Assembly (NCBI GenBank): GCA_002633025.1
Contig: NMRB01000005.1
Coordinates: 571,082-635,081, forward strand
DNA from: Notospermus geniculatus
Taxonomy: Eukaryota; Nemertea; Pilidiophora; Heteronemertea; Lineidae
Length of the DNA: 64,000 nt
Reading direction: 5' to 3'
The notes below the pieces were generated by a model that saw nothing but the letters and a program-made list of their open reading frames with translations, did no database searches and had not been told where the DNA came from. The position numbers were made by a program, and so were the translations under genes. Below are positions 35,435 to 56,621 of the stretch, one piece after another. How positions within the stretch are numbered: position 1 is the stretch's first letter; each line of letters begins with the position of its first letter.

Positions 35435-37419
35435 CTATCCGTACATCGAGTCATGGAGATTTTCAAGGTCAAACTCTCTTTGTTCCTTCCTTGCCTGAAT
35501 GGGAAAGATGATATAAGAACATAAGTATGGCACCATGAAATCCAATGAGCAGGACCAAGAAAGACAATAGGCGATTTTCGAATTGGCAGATCTACACATC
35601 TACGCACTTCCGCCGAAATCTCAACCAAAACCTCGATCTGAAACAACCGTCTGACATGACGCCATCCGTGATTCAGCAATACAGTAGTCGATTCTGATGC
35701 AACGTGTTCGACGTCACTGTCGTGGGGTTGTTTGCATTATACCATTCAGTTTCAGACCGAGGTTGTGGTTGAGATTTCAGCGGAAGTCCGCAGATCTTTG
35801 TCATTTACGTCAATTTGAGAACGGTCTATAGAACTGTAGTGTAGTATGATGGAATACCATCTCACACTGATTGAGCATCCACAGATAAACATTGTTGCCT
35901 AATGAAATAGTACATGTGCAGTATGTGGATTTTTTTTTTTACCTTGTGTAGTCTAAACTCTTCATACTCCTTATCATCCGTTGGTAACTCATGTCGACAA
36001 ACAGGACAACTGTTAGTCTGAAATGCACATATAGGTTGGTGACATAATTGGTATTTATCAAACATGATGAATTTGTCTAGTCTTTGCTGCTCAGTGGCAG
36101 GGCTGATTGAGAAGGTGAGCAGATACTCTCCACTTAGGCCATACATGTAGTTCATAACCATCTGTTAAATTATTATGTCACAGATTGTGTGGTTGCTGGC
36201 AAATGTAAGTTGGGGTAGATGAGATTGAGTTACCTTCTCCAGCCATGGCAGAATGCATTTAGGATGAAAGCAATGTTTACATGGTAACTGCTTCACCAGT
36301 TCCTCTTCATCATATTTTCCCAGACAAACAGGGCAACTTGCCTCAGTTGCTGAAACATTAGAGGCAGAAACTTGGCCAAGTCAGAATGGCACTACCATCA
36401 TCATTAAGAAATCACTGGGAACTGAGACTTGTGACCCGTGTAATTACATGCAGTGCACGGCTATTGTGTTCTGTAATCGTCCATCTGGCTGTGGAATACA
36501 CATGCTTCCAAACACAACAGGACATCTGAAAGCTCTCTTACACAGCATCAGGCTGGCCGTCTAGTCATTGCAATGTTCTGAGATTTCACAGTGGTTGCAT
36601 ATTACAAAATTGGCAACAAACTCACCAGCTTGCGTTGGACTAATTACAGTGGATGGTAATGAATCAACTACTTTTTTTGATGCGGGTGGAGGGGGCCTGT
36701 CACCCTGGAAAAAGCTGAAATAAACAATTCAAAGTACAGTATGTTAATATCTGGTCTTGATCTCCACTTTATGATACTGTTATTGGCTTTGATAACTTGG
36801 TTTGGTATGCAAGGGAGAATTCATCCCTTATTTAGCTGACAATGAAATAATGCCCGCTGTACACGATCAAATTTTTCATCCAATTCTCTGATGCTCAATA
36901 TAGGCCTACATGCGGGTTTGTACATTGAAGCCAGGCCCGGAATCTGAATTTCGAAACTGGGATGAAAAATTTGATCATGTACAGCGGGCATAACTCAGTA
37001 GGCCCACCGAAGACCGTCATGACAATCATGATGATATTTATACCTTGAAAATTCATCCTCAAATGCCAACCCTGTGTCGAGCAACAACCTGAAAGCAAAG
37101 GACAACCATAAAATTCACATAGAACGACCAGCAGATTGTAAATTTGTATGCACCGACTGACATCAAATGTGGTTATAACCTGCGGATCCCGGATTAGGTA
37201 GGCCTAGGCCAACTCCAAGGGCAAGCTGGGCTAAGCCTTGTGATGATTGAAGAAGTGAACTCAGAGAGGGCCACATGCTAGTTATAGGGATAGTACCGGT
37301 AGGGCCTATAAATATGATATAGACAGGGTCTCAGCCCACCTTGCTAAATGAAGCAACCCGTTAGGACGCTCCCCATCCTTCAGAGGCTCACAGTTGTGTT
37401 CATCAAAATAGGATGCCAT
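35435..37419 (-). CDS. RNF181: E3 ubiquitin-protein ligase RNF181
   Basis: A RING-H2 ubiquitin ligase that would accept ubiquitin from E2 enzymes of the UBE2D type. Six exons on the minus strand: 37419-37340, 37088-37044, 36714-36626, 36349-36234, 36017-35943, 35494-35435, giving 154 residues, almost the length of human RNF181 (153). The start [12 protein letters not shown] matches the family N-terminus exactly at [20 protein letters not shown] stretch precedes the RING. The RING spans about 75-118: CPVC, then [15 protein letters not shown], then [12 protein letters not shown]. The protein ends [13 protein letters not shown] then DSMYG and stop. The gene is complete and intact. It is head to head with BLOC1S2 (198 bp between start codons). 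A MITE of the family at 58905 and another at 36850 lie just downstream of or within its introns. Confidence 0.96.
35569..35831. mobile_element. MITE family B, copy in the last RNF181 intron
   Basis: Inverted ends run inward from aataggcgattttcgaattg to ttgagaacggtctata, and the shared subterminal block gcacttccgccgaaat is answered by atttcagcggaagt. The family also occurs at 58135-58368, 58905-59172 and 63836-64000. Confidence 0.7.
36850..36991. mobile_element. MITE, 142 bp, in RNF181 intron
   Basis: The arms ATGCCCGCTGTACACGATCA and TGATCATGTACAGCGGGCAT pair over about 34 bp with one mismatch. The loop carries TAGGCCTA. Confidence 0.8.
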
Positions 37420-37617
37420 CTTCTGATACAGCTCAGGACTCAATCCAGTCAGCTTGATTTCCAGCAACTTCTGTCACAATGACAAATCAAAAATTTTGGT
37501 TCCTATCTTTGCCACTCCATTCCCATGGCGCTCACTTTTGCCTTATCCCTAGCGGTGGCTTTAGGAACCAAAAATGATCTGCGAATTGAATGTTCTTCGT
37601 GACACAAGCGACAGACA
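37420..37617. promoter_or_regulatory. Shared bidirectional promoter of RNF181 and BLOC1S2
   Basis: The start codons of the two divergent genes are 198 bp apart, so both promoters and both 5' UTRs must fit here unless leader exons exist elsewhere. No TATA box is visible. Compact head-to-head pairs of this type usually share a TATA-less promoter. Confidence 0.6.
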
Positions 37618-39660
37618 ATGGCAGACCAACCCCAAAACGCGGATGATCTCGTATGTGACGACCAAACCACTGAAGTTACTGATGCTGATGCTGTCAAAGA
37701 AACCAAAGGTGCTTGTTAAATGAAAATAAAGTTATACTTGTCTCTAGAATACCGTGCTTAGCGCACAGATTCGTGTGGTTTTAGTGGATGACGGTGTACC
37801 GGTACACATTGTTTGTCAGTAGGTAAGTGTGTAAGGACCAAGGGTCCCCCACTATAACCACAAGAACCTGTGCTTAGCGTTTTAATTTAGCCTGCACACG
37901 AGGAGTCCTCATCACACGACATTCACAATATGATTGATATTCCATCTTCCCTTGCTCGTTCATTTCAATTTCATATACCGGTAATGGTACTATTTTATTA
38001 CTTTAATCCATTTTCAGGAAGTGTTGACACAGCAGTAGAAGTAACAGAGCCACCCCCTCCAGATCTGGCAGAACTCTGTCAAGATGCATTTGAGAAGACA
38101 GTTGAATACCTGAAAGGGGATTTAGCAGGTATGGGGATTAGGCCTATTATGCTATAGCTAACAGCATAACAGGCGTTGTCTCCATATTCTTTGCAAAGAC
38201 AAGAGACCTGATTGACAGTTGTCATTCCTGCACATCTTGCATTGTTATTATCTCAAAGCAATGAGGAAAAAAGTCACTTTGACTCAAAGTTTGAGCAATG
38301 TATGTGTTGTGACAGTGAGTGATTAACAGCAATGTTATTGTTATGGGAGATGTGGACTGCTGTCATGGCTGTGGATTTAATAGTTGTCCGCCCTTTGCTT
38401 ACATGTATCCAAAAAATAGAGCACAAAAGGCGACACACAAAATGATATACATGTAATGAAAGGAGACGTCCTCCAGAAATTTCGCTCTTTGCTTACATGT
38501 ACCATAATTTCTTTTTCCTTTTGATGTTACAGCTACAGCAGAAGACTATAAACTGTTGGAACAAATGAATCGTATAACAATTGGCAAATACACAGAAATG
38601 AAGCAGATAGCAAGTAATATCAGTCATTCCATGTATGATATCAATGAAAAATGTAAGTATCTGGAGGTGCTTAAAGATAATATATCACAACTTCATTGTT
38701 TACATTCAATGTTTGTAAACATGAATGTTTACATTATGTTATTTTGGACTTTTGGGACATGCCAACCCACCAAAATGAATACTTTTGGAATCAACAGAAT
38801 TTCTAGAGGGGCATGCCACCAACAATTTGCTCATAAGACAAAAAAAGCCTGGACATAAACAAACAAAATGTAAATAAACAATGAATTTTGTGGCCCGCGA
38901 AAATATCCGTGATACATTATCTTTAATTTTGCTGTGTGTTGCATGTATAGTACTGATTCTACTCAATCTATTGAGGAAACTGACGATGTTATTATCATTT
39001 TAGATCGAAGCTTACAACCATACCTTGATCAAATTGACCAGATAGAAGAAAGTGTTGCAAGTTTGGAGCAGGCAGCCTACAGACTGGATGCCTATTCAAA
39101 GCGTTTAGGTCAGTTTAATTAGTCACACCAGTGCTCGAAAAGTTCAGTTGTTCAAAGGTAGCCGTTTGGCGAAATGTCTACAAATTTTCATAGCCAAATA
39201 TCTATGATTGAGATACTGCCAATGGAAATAGAAAGGACTTATGGCGATTAAAATGGTGAAAATCAAGGAATTTTTGTAGCCAAATGGCAAAGTTGACAAA
39301 ATCCTTTATAGCCAAATCAAATGGGAAAATCCTGTAGCCAATGGCGATGAAAACAGCTACTTTTCTAGCCCTGTAATCATTTTGATATCTAAGAGTCATA
39401 CTTCCGGATGACCATATACAATTTCATGGTCAATAGACGGTTCAACCGTTGCCCACTCAAGGCTGACGTAGCTCAGAAACAGATTTGAAGCCCTCTTGTT
39501 GTCTGCAGCTGAGGACGTTTCTCTCGCCATGATCAAAGTACTGGTACTATTGTGGTATTAAATGCTTAGATTAAAGAACATAGTCACCTCAAACCTCTAT
39601 TCTGATTATACCTTTTCTCTTATTTCAGAGACGAAATTTAAGCAACTGGAGAAGCGCTAG
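37618..39660 (+). CDS. BLOC1S2: BLOC-1 complex subunit 2
   Basis: A subunit of BLOC-1 (and BORC), small helical complexes that act in lysosome and lysosome-related organelle biogenesis and positioning. Five exons: 37618-37708, 38018-38128, 38533-38652, 39004-39108, 39629-39660, giving 152 residues (human 142). The N-terminus is acidic and variable. From residue 50 the family is plain: [60 protein letters not shown] and [15 protein letters not shown], ending FKQLEKR. Nearly all of this is coiled coil. The start is the first ATG in frame after the divergent promoter, followed by a donor AAAG|GTGCTT. Complete and intact. Confidence 0.95.
38688..38890. mobile_element. Imperfect inverted-repeat element in BLOC1S2 intron
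   Basis: The block ttcattgtttacattcaatg on the left is answered by aatgtaaataaacaatgaa on the right. Ends are approximate and no target duplication is evident. Confidence 0.4.
39130..39390. mobile_element. Decayed element with repeated tagccaaat motifs
   Basis: Repeats of tagccaaat and ggcgat, and loose complementarity between gctcgaaaagt and acttttctagc at the two sides, suggest an old inverted-repeat element inside the last BLOC1S2 intron. Confidence 0.35.
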
Positions 39661-40097
39661 CAAGCTATAACGATAGCATAGCTTGTGTTGTTTTATAAAA
39701 TCATGGTGCTGTAATCAGTGAGAAAGATTGTAACCCAGTAACAAGATTTCAAGAGATAAACAATGTTGAAAAAGAACAGGAGATTAATTGTGACTGATTG
39801 TTGTAATATGAACTCAAGTGATTACTCACTATTCATGTCACAGGGACATGTTAAAAAGAATGAAATTATGCAGTGTGTACTACCCTGCTTGTCTTGAGAG
39901 TCTTGTGTTGTAAATATTGAATTGTTTTCAAGTATTGTATTGGTTCATGTGTAAGATTTGTAGGACATATCGAGAATCAGAGATTGAGTTCTCAGTGCAC
40001 CCTCTTTCCTTTGCTATGTTTGTATGTACAGAAAATACAAGAGAGAAATGGCTAGTATTCCACTGCAGCTGTAGGCCTAAATGTAAAATGTACACTG

Positions 40098-40275
40098 GAA
40101 CCTCTGCCAGGAAAACCTCTCAAAGGAAACGTGATCTAAGTGTAGTTCTAAACTGGGCACCTCTGCCAGGAGAACCTCGCAAAGGAAACCTGACCTAAGT
40201 GTAGTCCTGAACTGGGCACCTCTGCCAGGAGAACCTCTCAAAGGAAACCTGACCTAAGTGTAGTCCTGAACAGGT
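40098..40275 (+). repeat. 59-bp tandem repeat, three units
   Basis: Each unit contains cctctgccaggagaacctc, aaaggaaacctgacctaagt and gtagtcctgaactgggca. Starts fall at 40101, 40160 and 40219. It follows the BLOC1S2 3' end. Confidence 0.9.
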
Positions 40276-40399
40276 CATTTCTCACCTCTCATTCAGGACT
40301 GTCAGTCCCAAAGGTGTCCTTGATAGGGGGGTTCCACTGGAGGGATTGATATTTGACAAAAATATATCAAGAAAAATGAGTAACTGTTGGGTGTTTATC

Positions 40400-41830
40400 T
40401 TTTGACTATGATACGTCCGTGTCCGATGCACCATCGTCTGTGAAATCACAGTGTCTTCGCCATGCAAATCCCGTCAGTGCAGGGTTCAGTCGATGCCGTG
40501 GTGGGGAGAAAGAGGGCAATATGCAACGAATCGCAGACAACCAACGCCACCACGCGCAAGTTTGAAGACCAAAACTCCATTTTGATATTATCAGGGATAC
40601 ACTGCAGGCGCGGTGCGATTCGCGCCGGATTGTTTCCATAATTTGGAAGCACAGCGACGGAAAATAACAAGACTTCACGCAGCACGGTGCGACGCGATGC
40701 GGTATAAGAAGGCTGATCGTAAAGCGGCGAATCCACTGTCGCGATTTGGGCTTGAGACAGGGTTGCGGTGCCTGGCGATCGCCTTATATGGCAATCGGAA
40801 GTCCTTATATGGTAACCGCAAGGGAACGCAACCGCGTCTCAAGCCAAAAATCGCCACAGTGGATCACCCGCTTAAGGGATCGCAACCTCGTCTCAAGCCA
40901 AAATCGCGTCAGTGGATTCGCCGCTCAAGGATCGCACTGATAGAGAGTTTTCGCAAAGCCCCCAAACACCGACGCGAACGTCTACCCGGTGCTCTCTTCG
41001 TGGCATCGAACAATGGGTTTGGTGTTTCGGGGTTTTTTTGCGAAAACTCCCGAATGTCACGTAAAGCATGGCGCACACCTTAGATTTTTCGTGCGATTTT
41101 TAGGAGACTGTCTTTCCGATTGCTCTGCAGAATTTGTCCGTCTAGTCAGCGGCAGATTCCGTCACTGGTGTGGTCGCCCGATTAATCGTACGTAGGCCTA
41201 TCTCGTCTCATATATGATCGCTTGAGTGGTCGTCACATTGTTTGCGCGATATTGTTGCACTGGGCGATCCGGTTTCAGCGGCCAACGGAGACCAAATAAT
41301 TTCGATCGCATCATGAAGACACCAAAAATTCAACATGTTTAATTTTTGGTCGCAAAAGCCAACTAGTCGACCGATACAAAAACGAAGACTAACTTTCATC
41401 CGCAAACGATTCCGATGCGACTCCACAATAGTCGGCGGCTTCAGTCGCTTCAGGTCGTCAGTCGTTTGCGGAAGCTCGGCGGAGTCATGAAATTTCGGTC
41501 GCAAATTTTGTGTGGTGTCGGCGAGCGATCCTGCGACGTCGTGGTCGCCAGTCTCGTCTCGTCGCGGGTCGGGTGGTCGCACGATTTTGGCCCTCCCATG
41601 TCTTCAGAGTGTGCCGTGCATGGCGTCGCTTCGCCGATTATTATACTTTTCCCGCCCAAACCATTTTCATCGGCGGCCATAAACTTCACACTCCGCGAAC
41701 AAGAATGAAATGGTCCATGGACCATGTGCATGCCTCTCTTTGTCATTACACTATTATGACCAAAGGGGTGCGCACATGGTCCATGGACCATTTCATTCTA
41801 GTTCGCGGGGATTCGCCCTCCTAAGTCGCC
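40400..41830. mobile_element. CpG-rich composite of nested inverted repeats
   Basis: The stretch is richer in CG dinucleotides than its surroundings. It contains an inverted pair at about 40724-40925 (gcggcgaatccactg against cagtggattcgccgc, with an extra internal copy), a second at about 40944-41050 (gagttttcgcaaa against tttgcgaaaactc) and a third at 41694-41811. No transposase frame is seen. It looks like nested non-autonomous DNA transposons. Confidence 0.6.
41694..41811. mobile_element. Short palindromic element with ATGGTCCATGGACCAT cores
   Basis: The ends cgcgaac..aagaatgaaatgg and ccatttcattctagttcgcg are inverted. Each arm itself carries the palindrome atggtccatggaccat. Confidence 0.75.
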
Positions 41831-42385
41831 ACAGCGTGTGACCTGGGCTTTACGTCAAATGACCAAGAGTGCTTCCCGGACTTTCTTTTGCTCACACCCT
41901 ATTTTCCGTCAATGCCGCACACAGTCCGTGAGAGCCTCCTGGCTTGAGTCCATCTCCATTGAGCGGACACTTGGGCGTAAGTTAAATCCCAATTAATCAT
42001 TTCTATTCATTTTGACATCTGAAGATTTTTTCTTATTCCGGGAATCATCTTCTCCACCTCGATTGTCGCTGAGATTCGCAGTAGCCTACTTGACTGAGTG
42101 CCCCGCCTTACCGGTCCGTTTTCAGTCCGTTTGCCCCTATTTTTGCGGATACGACAACGCAAAGGGAGTTTGANGGGGGGGGGGTTCTGCCCCACCTGGG
42201 TGTAATCGCATATTTTCTCACGTCGGCCTACTGTGAACCTTTAATTAGTTTCAATGCCTCATGGTGCTATCACGATAAAATTTGGTTCAAATGGTATAGT
42301 ATAGCATGAAAAGTTCTAGGGGTATACTTTATTCCTTTTTCCTTATTCGAATGGTGAAGTTGTCTACTTATTCCTTTTTCCTTTT

Positions 42386-42560
42386 ATTCGTCTCCTTATT
42401 CGGGACGGTCAAATTTAACCCTTTCAGAGCCTTCTCCTTAAACTTTCATCTCCTTCGTCTCCTTATTCGGGAGGGTCAAATTTTAACCCTTTCAGAGCCT
42501 TCTCCTAAATTCAACTTTCATCTCCTTGTTCGTCTCCTTATTCAACTTATCAGCCTTTTC
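42386..42560 (+). repeat. Tandem repeat of about 70 bp, two and a half units
   Basis: Units start ttcgtctccttattcggg and continue ggtcaaattt, aaccctttcagagccttctc and aactttcatctcc. The third unit is truncated. Confidence 0.85.
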
Positions 42561-43271
42561 TTTATTCAACATTCTTGACACTAGGCCTAGGCCTACATGT
42601 TTTTCACTTAGATTTTCTAATTCTCAATAAGTCATATATCACACTGAATACAATATCATGCTGACGTAACACACCATACCACCATATCGGCCTAGATATA
42701 GTTTTAGTTTGATGAGTAGTTTTGTGACTAATTTCATTTCTAGTTATCAGCACTACATCGCTAGCGGAGGAAATACAATATCCTAGCTGAATAACTACCA
42801 ATCCACGATATATTCATACAAACTCGATCACGTTTGTGAATTTTCTGTTTTTTGAGAGCTCATTTCATTTGTAGAGGAATTCAAGACCTGTGCCTTGTTC
42901 TTACATAAGTCTCAGAAAATGACGCGGTATTACTCGAACATTGGTTAGTAAATGACAAGAGGGTGATCAGTTCTCTCGATGGAGGCTCAAACAGCTGTGA
43001 GGGGCCATCCTCGGTTGAGCCAACCTCCTGTGGTTGTTACCAGTTGTTACCGCTTGGTGTCAGCAGCGCACAGGAGGACCTCACAGCTCATTAAAATTGA
43101 GAATAATTTCCACTTCAAATGGTCGTGGCCGATATACGCCCATCATCACGGTTAGTAAGCCCAGAGAGAGGCAGGCAGGCTAGAGCAAAAGGCGCTAAAA
43201 ATAAGTCGTCAATTCACAGACTCAGTCTCAGTAGTTCAAGGCCTAGTATAGTAGGCCTAAGGCTACGCCTC

Positions 43272-45170
43272 TACACTGGAAATAATTTTGGCTCAATACG
43301 AGCCATTTCTGGCTCATACTGAGCCAATTTCAATTTGAGCCGGGTTTAAGCCAATTTTGGCTCATATTGTGCCACTTTCACTGATGTTGAGCCACAAAGT
43401 GGCTCAACTCTTAGCCAGCAGTGGCTCAAACATGTCATATGCTTGCTCAACCACTGAGCCAGGTGGCTCAACCATTTAGCCAGTGTTTTGAGCCAGTAAT
43501 GGCTCTTAACTCATTGGCTCAGGATGGTTGAGCCAGTTTTATGGCTCTCATCCCAGGGCTGGCTCAGGATGGTTCAGCCAGTAGGCCTATGTCGACTCTC
43601 AGTGAAAATCATTTTGGATTTGCTCATTTTTATGGTAGCCTAAGAAGCCTAGGCCTATTTAATGAACCCATTATATGTGGCTCTCAACCCAGCTGGCTCA
43701 GGATGGTTGAGCCGGGGGGGGGGGGAGGGGANNNNNNNNNNNNNNNNNNNNNNNNNNNNNNNNNNNNNNNNNNNNNNNNNNNNNNNNNNNNNNNNNNNNN
43801 NNNNNNNNNNNNNNNNNNNNNNNNNNNNNNNNNNNNNNNNNNNNNNNNNNNNNNNNNNNNNNNNNNNNNNNNNNNNNNNNNNNNNNNNNNNNNNNNNNNN
43901 NNNNNNNNNNNNNNNNNNNNNNNNNNNNNNNNNNNNNNNNNNNNNNNNNNNNNNNNNNNNNNNNNNNNNNNNNNNNNNNNNNNNNNNNNNNNNNNNNNNN
44001 NNNNNNNNNNNNNNNNNNNNNNNNNNNNNNNNNNNNNNNNNNNNNNNNNNNNNNNNNNNNNNNNNNNNNNNNNNNNNNNNNNNNNNNNNNNNNNNNNNNN
44101 NNNNNNNNNNNNNNNNNNNNNNNNNNNNNNNNNNNNNNNNNNNNNNNNNNNNNNNNNNNNNNNNNNNNNNNNNNNNNNNNNNNNNNNNNNNNNNNNNNNN
44201 NNNNNNNNNNNNNNNNNNNNNNNNNNNNNNNNNNNNNNNNNNNNNNNNNNNNNNNNNNNNNNNNNNNNNNNNNNNNNNNNNNNNNNNNNNNNNNNNNNNN
44301 NNNNNNNNNNNNNNNNNNNNNNNNNNNNNNNNNNNNNNNNNNNNNNNNNNNNNNNNNNNNNNNNNNNNNNNNNNNNNNNNNNNNNNNNNNNNNNNNNNNN
44401 NNNNNNNNNNNNNNNNNNNNNNNNNNNNNNNNNNNNNNNNNNNNNNNNNNNNNNNNNNNNNNNNNNNNNNNNNNNNNNNNNNNNNNNNNNNNNNNNNNNN
44501 NNNNNNNNNNNNNNNNNNNNNNNNNNNNNNNNNNNNNNNNNNNNNNNNNNNNNNNNNNNNNNNNNNNNNNNNNNNNNNNNNNNNNNNNNNNNNNNNNNNN
44601 NNNNNNNNNNNNNNNNNNNNNNNNNNNNNNNNNNNNNNNNNNNNNNNNNNNNNNNNNNNNNNNNNNNNNNNNNNNNNNNNNNNNNNNNNNNNNNNNNNNN
44701 NNNNNNNNNNNCCCCCCCCCCCGGCTCAACCATCCTGAGCCAGCTCACAGCTAGCTGGGTTGAGAGCCACATATAATGGGTTCATTAAATAGGCCTAGGC
44801 TAGGCTACCATAAAAATGAGCAAATCCAAAATGATTTTCATGAGAGAGTCAATAATCATACTGGCTCAACCATCCTGAGCCAGCCCTGGGATGAGAGCCA
44901 TAAAACTGGCTCAACCATCCTGAGCCAATGAGTTAAGAGCCATTACTGGCTCAAAACACTGGCTAAATGGTTGAGCCACCTGGCTCAGTGGTTGAGCCAG
45001 CATATGACATGTTTGAGCCACTGCTGGCTAAGAGTTGAGCCACTTTGCGGCTCAACATCAGTGAAAGTGGCACAATATGAGCCAAAATTGGCTTAAACCC
45101 GGCTCAAATTGAAATTGGCTCAGTACGAGCCAGAAATGGCTCGTATTGAGCCAAAATTATTTCCAGTGTA
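43272..45170. mobile_element. Large fold-back element built from GAGCCA/TGGCTC motifs
   Basis: The left arm (43274-43731) and right arm (44712-45168) are near-complete inverted copies of about 450 bp. Ends are CACTGGAAATAATTTTGGCT and its complement, flanked by TA on both sides (43272-43273, 45169-45170). Within each arm GAGCCA or TGGCTC recurs every 10-25 bp. The arms reach poly-G on the left and poly-C on the right, and the middle is a 980-N gap, so coding capacity is unknown. It lies between BLOC1S2 and the first visible UBE2D exon. Confidence 0.85.
43732..44711. other. Assembly gap (980 N) inside the fold-back element
   Basis: The gap is bounded by a G-run (43714 on) and a C-run (to 44722), the inverted images of each other. 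Assembly probably failed at the centre of the palindrome. Confidence 0.99.
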
Positions 45171-45521
45171 TGTATGTACAGCGCCCAGTGTACATAAGAG
45201 TAATATGATGTAGCCAAGCACATGTTCAAGTACTGAAGAAAGATCCAAGCACGCTGTGGCTGACGTGACTGCCAGTGGAGGGAACCTTCAATTTTCCTCC
45301 TTTGAATTCTTCAGTCAGTAGATTCGGTCAGGCTGGCACCTTCGCATTTGAGTTGAGTTGCGTGGGCGGCACAGTGACAGTTTCAGTTTCAATATTAAAA
45401 GTCTGACTGACCACGTCTCAGGCTGTGAAATGAGTGTACCGTGATGAAATTATAGTTTTGCTTCAGATCAAAATTCTTGGGAGCACTTGCTTTCTTGTAA
45501 TATGTCCATAATTTATGATAA

Positions 45522-55101
<9,580 letters not shown>

Positions 55102-55605
55102 GGACGGCCTTAATGAACGCAAAGACTGTTTTTTACCAAAATATGGAACATTAAATCAAGTCATTTGCCATTCAGTTGACCGGACTTCCTCATGCTGACG
55201 AGCCTCAAGATTGATCCAACCTAATCAAGAATCCTGACAGTTCATGCTTATCAACTATTTCTAGAACTCTGGCATTTGCAACTGATGCTTCTTGCATGAC
55301 CTTGACGTCTTACATCTATTGGCGTTCGCTACAATAATGCATTTTTACTCTGAAGTTTTCTTGTCCCTTTCGGCTTCGAATTCTCCAACAAGAACAATCA
55401 GTGGGTTCCATCTACTGAAATCCTTGTATGTATTTGGGAGAAACTGTATTGAAAAATATGTCCTCAAGGATAATGTCCTAGTCCTAGGTCAACCTGTCCG
55501 TACATACTCATTTGTTAGCTGTCCTTTTGTTCTTTGAGACTTGCCACGTCTTACCTTAAATATCGATGGAACAAGGAATTGAGTCAGGTCCGGAGAAAAG
55601 ACAAA

Positions 55606-55713
55606 GGCCCGTATTCTAGAAGCCTCCTTAACTCTAAGGTCCACTTTAAAGCTTTTGTATTCTGCCCAGCAAACAATAGCTAAAGGTAGACCTCAGCTTC
55701 TAGAATACGGCCC
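55606..55713. mobile_element. Short inverted-repeat element, 108 bp
   Basis: The ends GGCCCGTATTCTAGAAGC and GCTTCTAGAATACGGCCC are inverted with one mismatch. A related fragment (agccgtattctggagtg) stands near 52484. Confidence 0.65.
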
Positions 55714-55831
55714 AAAGTAATGATTACTGTTCACTTCTCAGATCTGTTGTACAGACATAAATTATTTTGCTAGCGAATGGCTTTCGCTTGGTACTGGTGG
55801 CAAATGTTACATTTGCTCAGTTCAAGATTAA

Positions 55832-56027
55832 CCCTTTCACTGCATGTTGCAATAAAAGCTTCCAAATCCTGAAATTTAACAGAAACTATATCATATAGGT
55901 ATTCATTGGAAAGCATTCTCTGAGAACTTTCAAATGAACACCAATGTGCCAGGTTTCAAGTACATGTGTACCTCTAAAAAAAAAATTCAATTTTCATTCT
56001 CAAAAAATTGGCCTTGCAGTGAAAGGG
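55832..56027. mobile_element. TTAA-type MITE, 196 bp
   Basis: The ends CCCTTTCACTGCA and TGCAGTGAAAGGG are inverted; TTAA precedes (55828-55831) and TTAT follows (56028-56031), a mutated TTAA. This matches piggyBac-type termini. Confidence 0.7.
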
Positions 56028-56424
56028 TTATTGATGACAACACCAGTCTGATATATTTTGTTTTTGTACGATTCCCTCAACCCTGAAATTCCTATTTTGT
56101 CAATGATAAAGAATGCTTGTTTATGATTATGAAGGCACCCAGACATTCTGCTATGGTAGGATTCTTCAAAGCTGTGGAAAGCAAATGACACTATACTTCC
56201 ATTTATTCCAGCATTATGCTCATGTGCTCTGGCTGGCTGAGGCTTGGCCTTGGGGAGGGGTGGGTAGGTGATATTTGTGGCATATTGTGAAGCTGTGCTG
56301 TGTTTTCTTTCCTTTTATTGACCCGAGTCGGACATTTCTGCCACTAGTGTGAGGACAACTCTCTATTAAGGACACCGACGTTCAGTCCCAGATTGATCAT
56401 TTATAACTTTTTAGACCTCTTTAC

Positions 56425-56621
56425 CCCTTTCGTGACGTGGGACCCGGTTACTGGGTCATCCAAACCCGCACGAAATTTACGTGGGACCCAGTCACCGGGT
56501 CCTGTATAATGGAAGGTTTAAGTTAGAACAGATTTTTGTTGAAACAGATTAGGAATAAAAAACAGTTTTGAAAATATGGGACTCCGTAAGCTGGTGACCA
56601 TACATGCCAGTAACGAAAGGG
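56425..56621. mobile_element. TTAA-type MITE, 197 bp
   Basis: The ends CCCTTTCGTGACG and a partly inverted GTAACGAAAGGG are flanked by TTAC and TTAA. Inside, a second inverted pair is gggacccggttactgggtc and gacccagtcaccgggtcc in tandem. It is similar in size and ends to the element at 55832. Confidence 0.6.

Noticed and set aside
40613-41083. 156-codon frame rich in Arg
   Set aside because: It is composed of CpG-rich inverted repeats with repeated peptide fragments (QPRLKPK), typical of transposon DNA rather than a gene.
43541-44776. Long open frames across the N run
   Set aside because: They consist of N translated as X; no coding evidence exists.
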